Below are positions 8,503 to 17,619 of a stretch of 64,000 nt of DNA, one piece after another. Every line of letters begins with the position of its first letter. Position 1 is the stretch's first letter. Made by a program: the position numbers and the translations under genes. This DNA comes from Streptomyces chromofuscus (GTDB lineage Bacteria > Actinomycetota > Actinomycetes > Streptomycetales > Streptomycetaceae), in NCBI RefSeq assembly GCF_015160875.1, contig NZ_CP063374.1:1116001-1180000 (forward strand), in the 5' to 3' direction. The notes under the pieces were generated by a model, which was not told the origin of the DNA, searched no databases, and was given only the letters and a program-made list of their open reading frames with translations.

Positions 8503-9843
8503 ATGTCCCCGTACGCCACCGGCCGGAGCCGTGTCCACCGTTCCGTCTCGGCGGGTGTCCCCCTCGCCGTGGTCGCCGCTCTGCTGGCGGCGACCCCGGC
8601 CACCGGCGCGCCGCCCCAGGACGCGCGAGTGGTCCGCACGGCCACTCTCGGCGACCTCCCGCTCGGCGCGTTCAGCAACGCGCTGCTGCCCGGCACGGTC
8701 CCCGACGACAGGGGTGTGGACCTGGGCGGAATCGGCAGCGACATCTATCCGGCCGGCCGCGAGGGCGAGTTCTGGACGGTCACCGACCGCGGGCCCAACG
8801 GCCAGATCAAGGTGGACGGCAAGAACCGCCGCACCTTCCCGGTGCCGGGCTTCGACCCGGCGATCGTGAAGGTCCGGGTGTCCGGCGACTCGGTGCGGGT
8901 CCTGGAGGCGATCCCGGTCACCACCTCCTCCGGAAAGCCCGTCACCGGCTTGTCGAACCAGGAGGGACGCGACGAGGCGCCGTACTCCTACGACGCCCGG
9001 ACGCCACTGACGTACCACCCGAACGGGCTGGACACCGAGGGCATCGTCCGCGCGAAGGACGGCAGCTTCTGGCTCGTCGACGAGTACGGGCCCTCGCTCG
9101 TGCACGTGTCGGCGCGCGGCAAGGTGCTCGAGCGGTACGTCCCCGAAGGGCTGAACCTCGCCGGCGCGGACTACCCGGTCGTGGAGGCGCTGCCCGCGGT
9201 GCTGCTGCACCGGAAGATCAACCGCGGCTTCGAAGGGCTCGCGTTGCTGCCGTGCGGCGACCTGGTGATGGCGGTGCAGAGCCCGCTCTCCCTGCCGGAC
9301 AAGGACGCGGGAGAAGCGTCGCGCACGACGCGGCTGCTGCGGTTCTCGCCGAAGAAGCAGGCCGTCACCGCCGAGTACGCGTACCGCTTCGACCCGGTCG
9401 ACGTCGTCGACCCGGGCGAGGACGACACCTCCGAACTCAAGATCTCCTCGGTGGTCGCGGTGGGCGGTGACCGGCTGCTGGTCGAGGAGCGCACTGACAA
9501 GGCCGCCCGGCTCCAGCTCGTGCGCCTCGACCGCGACGCCAACATCCTCGGCGGCTCGTGGGACGACGCGGCCACCTCCCCGTCGCTGGAGCAGCTCGAC
9601 GACCCGGCCGCCGCGGGCGTGCCGGTGCTCGGCAAGAAGCTGGTGGTCGACCTCGGCGAGGTCGACGGCGTGCCCGGCAAGATCGAGGGCGTCGCGCGCG
9701 TGAACGGCGACACCCTCGCGCTGATCAACGACAACGACTTCGGCATGACGGACGGCGCACAGGCGTTCGACGCGCAGGGCCGACTGGTCGACAGCGGGGT
9801 CGAGACGACCGTGGTCTACGTGCGGCTGCCGCGCGGGATCTGA
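8503..9843 (+). CDS. Secreted esterase-like phytase-domain protein
   Basis: The 446-residue protein has an N-terminal signal peptide (basic residues, then a core near VPLAVVAALLAATPATG) and should be exported. The body matches the esterase-like activity of phytase family, a beta-propeller-like fold with repeated GLDTEGI, FWLVDEYGP and FEGLALLPCGDL segments. Acidic and Asn residues in IGSDIYPAGREGEFWTVTDR and INDNDFGM fit a metal-binding phosphoesterase. Substrate is unproven: phosphate esters or phytate are plausible. The ATG at 8503 follows AGGAGG (8493-8498). It stands alone between two hairpin terminators. Confidence 0.82.
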   Translation: MSPYATGRSRVHRSVSAGVPLAVVAALLAATPATGAPPQDARVVRTATLGDLPLGAFSNALLPGTVPDDRGVDLGGIGSDIYPAGREGEFWTVTDRGPNGQIKVDGKNRRTFPVPGFDPAIVKVRVSGDSVRVLEAIPVTTSSGKPVTGLSNQEGRDEAPYSYDARTPLTYHPNGLDTEGIVRAKDGSFWLVDEYGPSLVHVSARGKVLERYVPEGLNLAGADYPVVEALPAVLLHRKINRGFEGLALLPCGDLVMAVQSPLSLPDKDAGEASRTTRLLRFSPKKQAVTAEYAYRFDPVDVVDPGEDDTSELKISSVVAVGGDRLLVEERTDKAARLQLVRLDRDANILGGSWDDAATSPSLEQLDDPAAAGVPVLGKKLVVDLGEVDGVPGKIEGVARVNGDTLALINDNDFGMTDGAQAFDAQGRLVDSGVETTVVYVRLPRGI

Positions 9844-9877
9844 CCCGCCGGGGTCCGTCGTACCGCCGTACACCCTG

Positions 9878-9904
9878 TGCGGCACGCCTGTCCCTGGTGC
9901 CGTA
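9878..9904. terminator. Putative bidirectional terminator
   Basis: TGCGGCAC (9878-9885) and GTGCCGTA (9897-9904) pair over 7 of 8 positions across an 11-base loop, between two convergent genes. The words CGTACAC and TGTGCGGCACG recur just downstream (9901-9921) as a direct repeat. Confidence 0.45.
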
Positions 9905-9947
9905 CACGCGTGTGCGGCACGACGAACCCGTCGGCAGAGCTCGGCTT

Positions 9948-10373
9948 CTAGGACAGTGCGTCGACCGGGAGGTCCGGGATCAGGGATTCCAGGTCGCTCG
10001 GCACCTCGCTCGGCAAGTCGCTGGGGAGTCCACTGGGCAGCTCCGTGGGGAACTGCGACGGGAGCGACGGCAATCCGCTCGGCAGCCTGGTGGGCAGCTC
10101 GGTCGGGAGGCCGAAGGTCGGCTCCGCCGGGGTGCTGCTGGAGCTCGGCCTCCCGTCCGGTGACTCGTCACTCCCCGACCCCGTCAGGACCACGACGGCG
10201 ACGACGACCGCGACGGCCACGAGCACGGCCAGGGCAAGGAGGACAGGGCTGCGCCGCCGCCGCGGCGGCGGTGGGGAGCCGAATTCCGTGGTGGGCGGTC
10301 CGAAACCGCCACCCGAAGGCGGCGTGTCACCCGGCGGTCCGGGCGGCTGGGGCGGTACGGGCGGCATGGCCAT
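9948..10373 (-). CDS. Proline-rich single-pass membrane protein with LPxx-repeat tail
   Basis: The protein of about 141 residues has three parts: a Pro/Gly-rich N-terminus (PPVPPQPPGPPGD), a basic stretch RRRRSP followed by one strong transmembrane helix (VLLALAVLVAVAVVVAVVVL), and an outward Ser/Pro-rich tail. The tail repeats a four-to-five-residue motif about ten times (LPTE, LPTR, LPSG, LPSQ, LPSD). Type II topology with the tail outside is expected. The start is uncertain: ATGs at 10373 and 10367 and a further one at 10439 are in frame, none with a strong ribosome binding site. Function unknown; the tail may span or contact the cell wall. Confidence 0.7.
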   Translation of the reverse strand: MAMPPVPPQPPGPPGDTPPSGGGFGPPTTEFGSPPPPRRRRSPVLLALAVLVAVAVVVAVVVLTGSGSDESPDGRPSSSSTPAEPTFGLPTELPTRLPSGLPSLPSQFPTELPSGLPSDLPSEVPSDLESLIPDLPVDALS

Positions 10374-10500
10374 GGCGATCAGGTTCGCGGGCCGGCGGCC
10401 CCCGCCGCGACCCCCGCGCGGAGGTTGACACGGACTCATGCCATGGATCGCACGATTCCGTGGCATTCCGCGCGGAGGTCGGACATCGCCATGGACGGCC

Positions 10501-11854
<1,354 letters not shown>

Positions 11855-13300
11855 ATGTCAGCAGCCGAGGGACCGCTCGTCGTCGGCGTGGACACGTCCA
11901 CCCAGTCCACCAAGGCGCTGGTCGTCGACGCGGCCACCGGCGAGGTCGTGGCGAGCGGCCAGGCGCCGCACACCGTCACCTCCGGCGCCGGCCGGGAGAG
12001 TGACCCACGGCAGTGGTGGGAAGCCCTGTGCGAGGCGCTCGACCAGTGCGGCGAGCCGGCCCACGAGGCCGCCGCGGTGTCGATCGGCGGGCAGCAGCAC
12101 GGCCTGGTGACGCTGGACGACCGGGGCGAGCCGGTACGCCCCGCCCTGTTGTGGAACGACGTGCGCTCGGCGCCGCAGGCGCGCCGGCTGGTCGAGGAAC
12201 TGGGCGGCGCGAAGTTCTGGGCGGACCGCACGGGCAGCGTGCCGGCCGCGTCGTTCACGGTCACCAAGTGGGCCTGGCTCGCCGAGCACGAGCCGGAGGC
12301 GGTCCGCGCCACGAAGGCCGTGCGGCTCCCCCACGACTACCTCACCGAACGCCTCACGGGGCTGGCCACGACCGACCGCGGTGACGCCTCCGGGACGGGC
12401 TGGTGGGCATCCGGCAGCGAGTCCTACGACGAGGAGATCCTCGCGCGCGTGGGGCTCGATCCGGCCCTGCTGCCGCGCGTGGTCCGGCCCGGCGAGGTGG
12501 CGGGCACCGTCCACGACAGCCATGACCTGCCGTTCTCGAAGGGCACCCTCGTCGCCCCCGGCACCGGCGACAACGCCGCCGCCGCGCTCGGCCTCGGGCT
12601 GCGCCCCGGCACCCCCGTCATGAGCCTGGGCACGTCCGGGACGGTGTACGCGGTGTCCCGGCATCGCCCTGCCGACCCGACCGGCACGGTGGCGGGCTTC
12701 GCCGACGCGCGCGGGGACTGGCTGCCGCTGGCCTGCACCCTGAACTGCACGCTCGCCGTCGACCGCATCGCGACCCTGCTGGGCCTGGACCGCGAGGCCG
12801 TCGAACCCGGCACGCACGTGACCCTGCTGCCCTACCTGGACGGCGAACGCACCCCCGACCTGCCGAACGCCGCGGGCCTGCTGCACGGCCTGCGGCACGA
12901 CACCACCGCCGGTCAGCTCCTCCAGGCGGCGTACGACGGTGCCGTGCACGCGCTGCTGGGCGCGCTGGACCTGGTCCTCGACACGGACGCCGACCCGTCC
13001 GCGCCGCTGCTGCTGATCGGTGGCGGCGCCCGTGGCACGGCCTGGCAGCAGACCGTACGACGCCTCTCCGGGCGCCCCGTCCAGGTTCCCGAGGCCCGGG
13101 AACTCGTCGCGCTCGGCGCGGCGGCCCAGGCGGCCGGCCTGCTCACCGGCGAGGACCCCGCCGCGGTCGCCCGGCGCTGGAACACCGCGCGTGGGCCGGT
13201 GCTGGACGCGGTCGAGCGGGACGAGGAGACGCTGGCCAGGATCTCCGGGGTACTCTCCGACGCGGCCCCGCTGCTGGAGCGGAGCCCTGAGAGCCGCTGA
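11855..13300 (+). CDS. xylB: Xylulokinase
   Basis: The 481-residue FGGY-family kinase phosphorylates D-xylulose to xylulose 5-phosphate, feeding the pentose phosphate pathway. Visible landmarks are the phosphate-binding DTSTQSTKA near the N-terminus, ISIGGQQHG-like substrate loop (VSIGGQQHGLV), LWNDVR, GTGDNAAAALG and the C-terminal LLIGGGARGTAWQQ nucleotide site. The ATG at 11855 follows GGGAGAG; an upstream in-frame extension through the control region is rejected. The downstream ROK gene is 23 bp away and probably co-transcribed. Confidence 0.96.
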   Translation: MSAAEGPLVVGVDTSTQSTKALVVDAATGEVVASGQAPHTVTSGAGRESDPRQWWEALCEALDQCGEPAHEAAAVSIGGQQHGLVTLDDRGEPVRPALLWNDVRSAPQARRLVEELGGAKFWADRTGSVPAASFTVTKWAWLAEHEPEAVRATKAVRLPHDYLTERLTGLATTDRGDASGTGWWASGSESYDEEILARVGLDPALLPRVVRPGEVAGTVHDSHDLPFSKGTLVAPGTGDNAAAALGLGLRPGTPVMSLGTSGTVYAVSRHRPADPTGTVAGFADARGDWLPLACTLNCTLAVDRIATLLGLDREAVEPGTHVTLLPYLDGERTPDLPNAAGLLHGLRHDTTAGQLLQAAYDGAVHALLGALDLVLDTDADPSAPLLLIGGGARGTAWQQTVRRLSGRPVQVPEARELVALGAAAQAAGLLTGEDPAAVARRWNTARGPVLDAVERDEETLARISGVLSDAAPLLERSPESR

Positions 13301-13323
13301 GCCCACGGACGAGGACGAAAGGC

Positions 13324-14547
13324 ATGACCGCACCGCTGCACGAGGCCCACCCGGCCGGTCCGGGGCGCGCGTTGCCGGACACCCAACAGGGCATGCGGCG
13401 CCGCAATCTCGCCCGGGTGATGCACACGGTCGGCGCGGCGGGTCCGCTCTCCCGCGCGGCGGTGGCGTCGCGCATCGGGCTGACGCGTGCGGCGGTCTCG
13501 ACCCTGGTCGACGAGCTCGTCCGCTCGGGCCTGCTGGAGGAACTGGGTCCCGAACGTCCCGGCCGCGTGGGCCGGGGACGTCCCGGTTTCGCTCTGGCGG
13601 TCAGCGGGCGCGGACCGGCGGGGATCGGCGCGGAGGTCGGCGTCGACCATCTCGCGGTCTGCGCGGTCGACCTGCGTGGAGAGGTGCGCGCGCGGATCGT
13701 CCGGCACGGCACGAACCGCGACCGCTCGCCCGAGCCGGTGATCGCGGAGCTCGCCGGGCTGGTACGCCGGGTCGTCGCCGAGGCGGACGGCGAGGGACTG
13801 TGGCCGGCGGGGCTCGCGGTGGCCGTGCCCGGTCTGGTGGCGCGTGACGCCCGGACCGTTCTGCGCGCCCCCAACCTGGGCTGGCACGACACCGACCTCG
13901 CGGCGCTGCTGCCCGCGGAGCTGCCGTTGACCGTGGACAACGAGGCCAACTTCGGCGCGCTGGCGGAGCTCTGGCTCGGCGAGGACACTCCGCGGGACTT
14001 CCTGCACGTCTCGGCCGAGATCGGTATCGGTGCCGGCGTGGTCGTGGACGGCCGGCTGCTGCGCGGAACGCGCGGCTTCGCGGGCGAGTTGGGGCACGTC
14101 CCGGTCCGGCCGGACGGGCCGGAGTGCGCCTGCGGCGGGCGCGGGTGCCTGGAGCAGTACGCCGGTGAGGAGGCAGTGCTGCGCGCGGCCGGCCTGCAGC
14201 TCGGCGAGGACCGGGTCGGACTGCTGGCCGGGCGTGCCGCGGACGGTGACGAGGACGTACGGCGGGCGCTGCGCGACGCGGGAGAGGCGCTCGGTGTGGC
14301 ACTGACCGGCGCGGTGAATCTGCTGGACCCCGAGAGCGTCGTGCTGGGCGGTGCGCTGGCCGGGCTCGCGCCGTGGCTGCTGCCGTCGCTGCGGTCCGAA
14401 CTGGCCCGCCGCACGGCGGGCCCGGCCTGCCCGGTGTCCGTGTCCCGGCTCGGTTCCGAGGGGCCGTTGCTGGGGGCCGCGCACTGGGTGGTGCGCGGGG
14501 TGCTGGATGATCCGGCGGGGGTGGCTGAGCTGAGGGCGCAGGGCTGA
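13324..14547 (+). CDS. ROK-family transcriptional repressor (XylR-like)
   Basis: The 407-residue protein combines an N-terminal winged helix-turn-helix (about residues 24-75, LSRAAVASRIGLTRAAVSTLVDEL region) with a ROK sugar-kinase-like domain. The ROK zinc motif CxCGxxGC is present at Cys268, Cys270 and Cys275, followed by LEQY. The gene follows xylB after 23 bp, with GAAAGG as ribosome binding site. By position it is the likely xylose-responsive repressor of xylA and xylB, as XylR is in other bacteria; this is inferred, not shown. Kinase activity is not expected. Confidence 0.9.
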   Translation: MTAPLHEAHPAGPGRALPDTQQGMRRRNLARVMHTVGAAGPLSRAAVASRIGLTRAAVSTLVDELVRSGLLEELGPERPGRVGRGRPGFALAVSGRGPAGIGAEVGVDHLAVCAVDLRGEVRARIVRHGTNRDRSPEPVIAELAGLVRRVVAEADGEGLWPAGLAVAVPGLVARDARTVLRAPNLGWHDTDLAALLPAELPLTVDNEANFGALAELWLGEDTPRDFLHVSAEIGIGAGVVVDGRLLRGTRGFAGELGHVPVRPDGPECACGGRGCLEQYAGEEAVLRAAGLQLGEDRVGLLAGRAADGDEDVRRALRDAGEALGVALTGAVNLLDPESVVLGGALAGLAPWLLPSLRSELARRTAGPACPVSVSRLGSEGPLLGAAHWVVRGVLDDPAGVAELRAQG

Positions 14548-14791
14548 GGTCCGTTCACCGCTTGACCCGTTCGATTGCTCAGCCGCCCTCGAACATTACG
14601 AGCCTTGCCCCAAGAGCCACCCGCCACCCGATCGGGTGAGCGAGTTGTCCACAACGCCGCGGTGATCCACGGAACGGCGGCACGGCCTCCGGCCCAACCG
14701 CGGCGCCCCGTACGGTGAATACCGCGAGGCGCAGCCGTCGTGCGGAGACGACGTCGGCTGTGCGGGACCGGTGATGCGAGGGGGACGAACG

Positions 14792-15415
14792 ATGTCGGTC
14801 GTGGGTGAGACCTCGGTGGAACGGGCAAGGCCTTTCCCTGCCCGGCGACGCATCCTCAAGGGCGCCGCCCTCGCGGCCGTCCCCTATGCCCTGCTGCCCG
14901 GCCCCAGAGCCGGTGCCCAGACGCCTGCTCCCGACTACCCGCTCGGCGAGTGGCAGCCGGCGAGCCCCGCCAACTACACGGCGGCGAGCCGTCCGACGGC
15001 TCACCCCGTCGACCTGGTGGTCATCCACGTCACGCAGACGGACTACTCCGGGACTCTGGCCGTCTTCCAGCACCCTCGCAAGAAGGTGTCCGCACACTAT
15101 GTCGTCCGGTCCGCCGACGGACATGTGGCGCAGTGCGTCCGCGAGGCGGACATCGCCTGGCACGCCGGGAGTTGGGAGCACAACACACGCAGCATCGGCA
15201 TCGAGCACGAGGGCTGGGTGGACCAGCCCGGCTACTTCACCGACGCCATGTACGAACGGTCGGCCGCGCTCACCGCCGCGGTCTGCACGAAGTACGGCAT
15301 TCCGAGGGACCGCGCGCACATCATCGGCCACTACGAGATACCAGGGACCGACCACACGGACCCCGGCCCGCACTGGGACTGGACGCGCTACATACGGCTG
15401 GTCAGGTCCGTCTGA
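14792..15415 (+). CDS. Tat-exported N-acetylmuramoyl-L-alanine amidase (Amidase_2)
   Basis: The 207-residue protein has a twin-arginine signal (ARRRILKG, residues 17-24, followed by a hydrophobic core and AGAQ cleavage region). The mature part is an Amidase_2/PGRP-like fold: His79 in VVIHVT, Glu138 in IGIEHEG, and the IGHYEIPGTDHTDPG segment with His180, His188 and Asp190 as likely zinc or catalytic residues. It would cut the bond between MurNAc and L-Ala in peptidoglycan outside the membrane. The ATG at 14792 follows GAGGGGG; earlier in-frame ATGs at 14771 and 14774 precede that site. The 3-prime end carries an unusual tandem duplication. Confidence 0.88.
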   Translation: MSVVGETSVERARPFPARRRILKGAALAAVPYALLPGPRAGAQTPAPDYPLGEWQPASPANYTAASRPTAHPVDLVVIHVTQTDYSGTLAVFQHPRKKVSAHYVVRSADGHVAQCVREADIAWHAGSWEHNTRSIGIEHEGWVDQPGYFTDAMYERSAALTAAVCTKYGIPRDRAHIIGHYEIPGTDHTDPGPHWDWTRYIRLVRSV

Positions 15416-15457
15416 CCCGGACGCGCTACATACGGCAGGTCAGGTCCGTCCGACCCG
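15382..15457. repeat. 38-bp tandem duplication over the amidase stop codon
   Basis: Positions 15382-15419 and 15420-15457 are the same 38-bp unit with two substitutions. The first copy encodes the last residues and contains the TGA stop (15413-15415) inside a hairpin, GGTCAG / CTGACC (15400-15405, 15412-15417). The second copy repeats the hairpin with one mismatch and has lost the TGA. It may act as a double terminator. Confidence 0.85.
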
Positions 15458-15643
15458 GACGGCGCGCCCGCAGCGCAGTCACGAACCGCCGCCCCTGGTG
15501 CGGCACGGAGCGGCGGTGGGCCGGCGCTGGGCGACCGCCCGATGATGGGGCCCACCCGCTCACTGGTACTCGGTGCCCCACGGCGCCACTGGCCGGCAGT
15601 CCGGGCTGCCGTCTGCCCCGCCCCCTCCAGTAAGGAGCTGTCC

Positions 15644-15977
15644 ATGTCGATGTCGATGCCGTTGACGGTGGACGCCGGCGAGCACGGGTCTGCTCGGTGA
15701 CGGCATCACCAACGACCAGCCGGCGTTCGCGGAACTGGTGGACGCGCTGGGCGCGGCCTGCGCCGAGGACGGCCGCCCGCGGACCCTGTACGTGCCACCG
15801 GGCCGTTGTGCGATGCGGGACCGGCCCACCGTCTGGCGCAGCGGCGTGTCCCTGATCGGCGCCGGCCGCGGTGCCACCTGCTTCGTGCTGTGCAACCGGG
15901 GCGGCCCGGCCACCCCGGTGCCGCTGGTCTGGTTGACGACCACGCAGCACGGGGCAGGACGGGAGAACCATCTGTAG
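15644..15977 (+). pseudogene. Frameshifted, truncated right-handed beta-helix (pectate-lyase-3-like) gene
   Basis: A good ribosome binding site (AAGGAG, 15632-15637) precedes ATG 15644, but that frame stops after 18 codons. The reading continues in another frame from about 15690: LLGDGITNDQPAFAELVDALGAA, then LYVPPGRCAMRD and GVSLIGAGRGATCF, until a stop at 15975-15977. GDGxTND plus the VPPG strand and IGAG turn is the typical N-terminal signature of pectate-lyase-3/beta-helix proteins, which normally run to 400 residues or more. So the gene has one frameshift near 15690 and lacks its C-terminal coils. A sequencing error could explain the shift but not the truncation. Confidence 0.7.
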
Positions 15978-16047
15978 GACGACACCGAACCGCCCCGCCA
16001 CACGAGCGGCAGACGGTGAACGGGGACGACGGTCGGAGACAACCCCG

Positions 16048-16125
16048 GTGCGCACAGCTTCGGCTCAGCCGCCGTGCACAGACCTCCGCCTCAGCCGCCG
16101 TGCGCAGACCTCGGCCTCAGCCGCT
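16048..16125. repeat. Three-copy 26-bp tandem repeat over the oxidoreductase stop codon
   Basis: Units at 16048-16073, 16074-16099 and 16100-16125 are near-identical, with a common core TCAGCCGC. On the minus strand each unit contains GGCTGA, and the third supplies the stop codon (16117-16119) of the FAD oxidoreductase gene. As 26 is not a multiple of three, the repeated TGA triplets fall in all three frames. The 15978-16047 stretch shows nothing else. Confidence 0.85.
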
Positions 16126-17568
16126 CTGCGCTGCCGCCCCGGTCGCCAGGCGCAGCCGCGCCCCCTGGCGCACCAGCTCCTGCTGGACCAGGGCGTGCGG
16201 CACCTGCCGGGGGCTGCGGTTGATGCGGCTGGCCAACGCGGCGCAGACGCCCGCCGCCTGACCGGTCGCCATGGCGATGGGCATCACGCGATAGGAGGAG
16301 TGCGCAACGTGGGAACCGGAGATGCAGCGGCCGGCGACGAGCAGGTGGTCCGTGTCGCGAGGCAGCAGACAGCGCAGGGGGATGTCGTAGTAGCGGCCGC
16401 GGGGGACGCGTTTGAGGATGGTACCGCTGCCCTCGGGGTTGTGGATGTCCACCGGGTAGGCGCCGTGCGCGACGACGTCGGGGAAGGCACGCGCCCCGAG
16501 GATGTCGTGGCCGGTGAGGTGGTAGTCGCCGAGGATGCGCCGGGTCTCCCGTACGCCGATCTGGGTGCCGCTCTGCGCGACGTAGGACTCCTCGAAGCCC
16601 GGGACGCGGGTGCGCAGGAAGCGGTCGATCTGCTCCAGCTGGCGGCGGGCACTGTACTCGGCGCGGCTCAGGTCCCACACGTCGATGCCGAGGGCACGGG
16701 TGATGCGGGTGCTGTTGACGGCGACCTCGCGCGGACGGGGGGTGCCGAAGAAGAGGATGTCCTCGCGGGGCAGTTCCAGTTCGCCCGCCTTGGTGGCCTC
16801 CTCGACGAGGTCCCACAGACCGTGCACGCCCCGCCACTGGTCGGGGTGGTCGTGGACGTACTCGGCGAACTTCGGCCGCAGGAAGTCGACGACGCGGAAC
16901 ATGAGCGTCATCGGCTGCACCAGCCCGTCCTCGGGCCGGCCGATCTCGCTCGGCGCTCCGCAGGCGGCGGCCACGTCACCGTCACCCGTGCCGTCGACGA
17001 CGACATCGGCGTCGATCACCACCGGCCCGGACTTGGTCTCGAAGACGACTCGCCAGCCCTTGTCGAGGGGCAGGGCGGTGGACGCGAAGGAGTGGAAGAG
17101 CATGCGGACGCCGGCCTCGTCGAGCAGGTCGAGGAGGACGAGCTTGTAGATCTCCGGGTCGAAGGGCACGGTGTAGCCGGTCTTGAGGGAGGGCGGGATG
17201 CAGCCGCCGCGCTCGTTCAGCCGGTCCAGCAGCCGCCACAGGAACCCGGCGACGACGGCCTCGCCCTCGCCGTGGTCGTTGGGGAGCAGTTCCTCGCCTT
17301 CCTCACCGGGCGCGGCGAAGACGGCCTGCTTCTGCTCGTTGTGGAAGGACATCAGGGGCATGACGAGCGCCACGGTGGCATTGCCGCCCAGGAAGCCGTA
17401 CCGCTCCACCAGGACCACGTCGGCGCCGGCGTCGGCAGCGGCGTACGCGGCGGCGGTCCCGGCCGGGCCTCCCCCGACGACCAGGACCTCCGTCCGGCCG
17501 CCGTGGTGGGCGTCGCGCGGGGGCAGGGTGACGGTCCGTGGCTGTGGAGGTCGTTGCAGGATCGGCAT
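16117..17568 (-). CDS. FAD-dependent oxidoreductase (FAD_oxidored family)
   Basis: The 483-residue flavoprotein has the dinucleotide-binding motif GGGPAG at residues 32-37, with Glu55 ending the second strand to hold the ribose. The ADGTGDGDVA-like segment (VVVDGTGDGDVAAACG) and a C-terminal VAGRCISGSHVAHSSYRVMPIAMATGQAAG flavin-binding region follow. This is the FAD_oxidored (PF12831-type) pattern. The substrate is unknown; its position 51 bp behind the pyruvyl transferase gene on the same strand suggests oxidation of a sugar or sugar-derived intermediate in the glycan cluster. The start follows GGGAAGAA. Confidence 0.85.
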   Translation of the reverse strand: MPILQRPPQPRTVTLPPRDAHHGGRTEVLVVGGGPAGTAAAYAAADAGADVVLVERYGFLGGNATVALVMPLMSFHNEQKQAVFAAPGEEGEELLPNDHGEGEAVVAGFLWRLLDRLNERGGCIPPSLKTGYTVPFDPEIYKLVLLDLLDEAGVRMLFHSFASTALPLDKGWRVVFETKSGPVVIDADVVVDGTGDGDVAAACGAPSEIGRPEDGLVQPMTLMFRVVDFLRPKFAEYVHDHPDQWRGVHGLWDLVEEATKAGELELPREDILFFGTPRPREVAVNSTRITRALGIDVWDLSRAEYSARRQLEQIDRFLRTRVPGFEESYVAQSGTQIGVRETRRILGDYHLTGHDILGARAFPDVVAHGAYPVDIHNPEGSGTILKRVPRGRYYDIPLRCLLPRDTDHLLVAGRCISGSHVAHSSYRVMPIAMATGQAAGVCAALASRINRSPRQVPHALVQQELVRQGARLRLATGAAAQSG

Positions 17569-17619
17569 CGGTTCTTCCCGTCGGACGTGTGCCGAAGGCG
17601 CCGGGCGTCCCGGCGGGCG

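Noticed and set aside
15644..15977. Prophage tail-spike remnant
   Set aside because: No other phage gene, integrase or attachment site is nearby; a stand-alone beta-helix enzyme relic is simpler.
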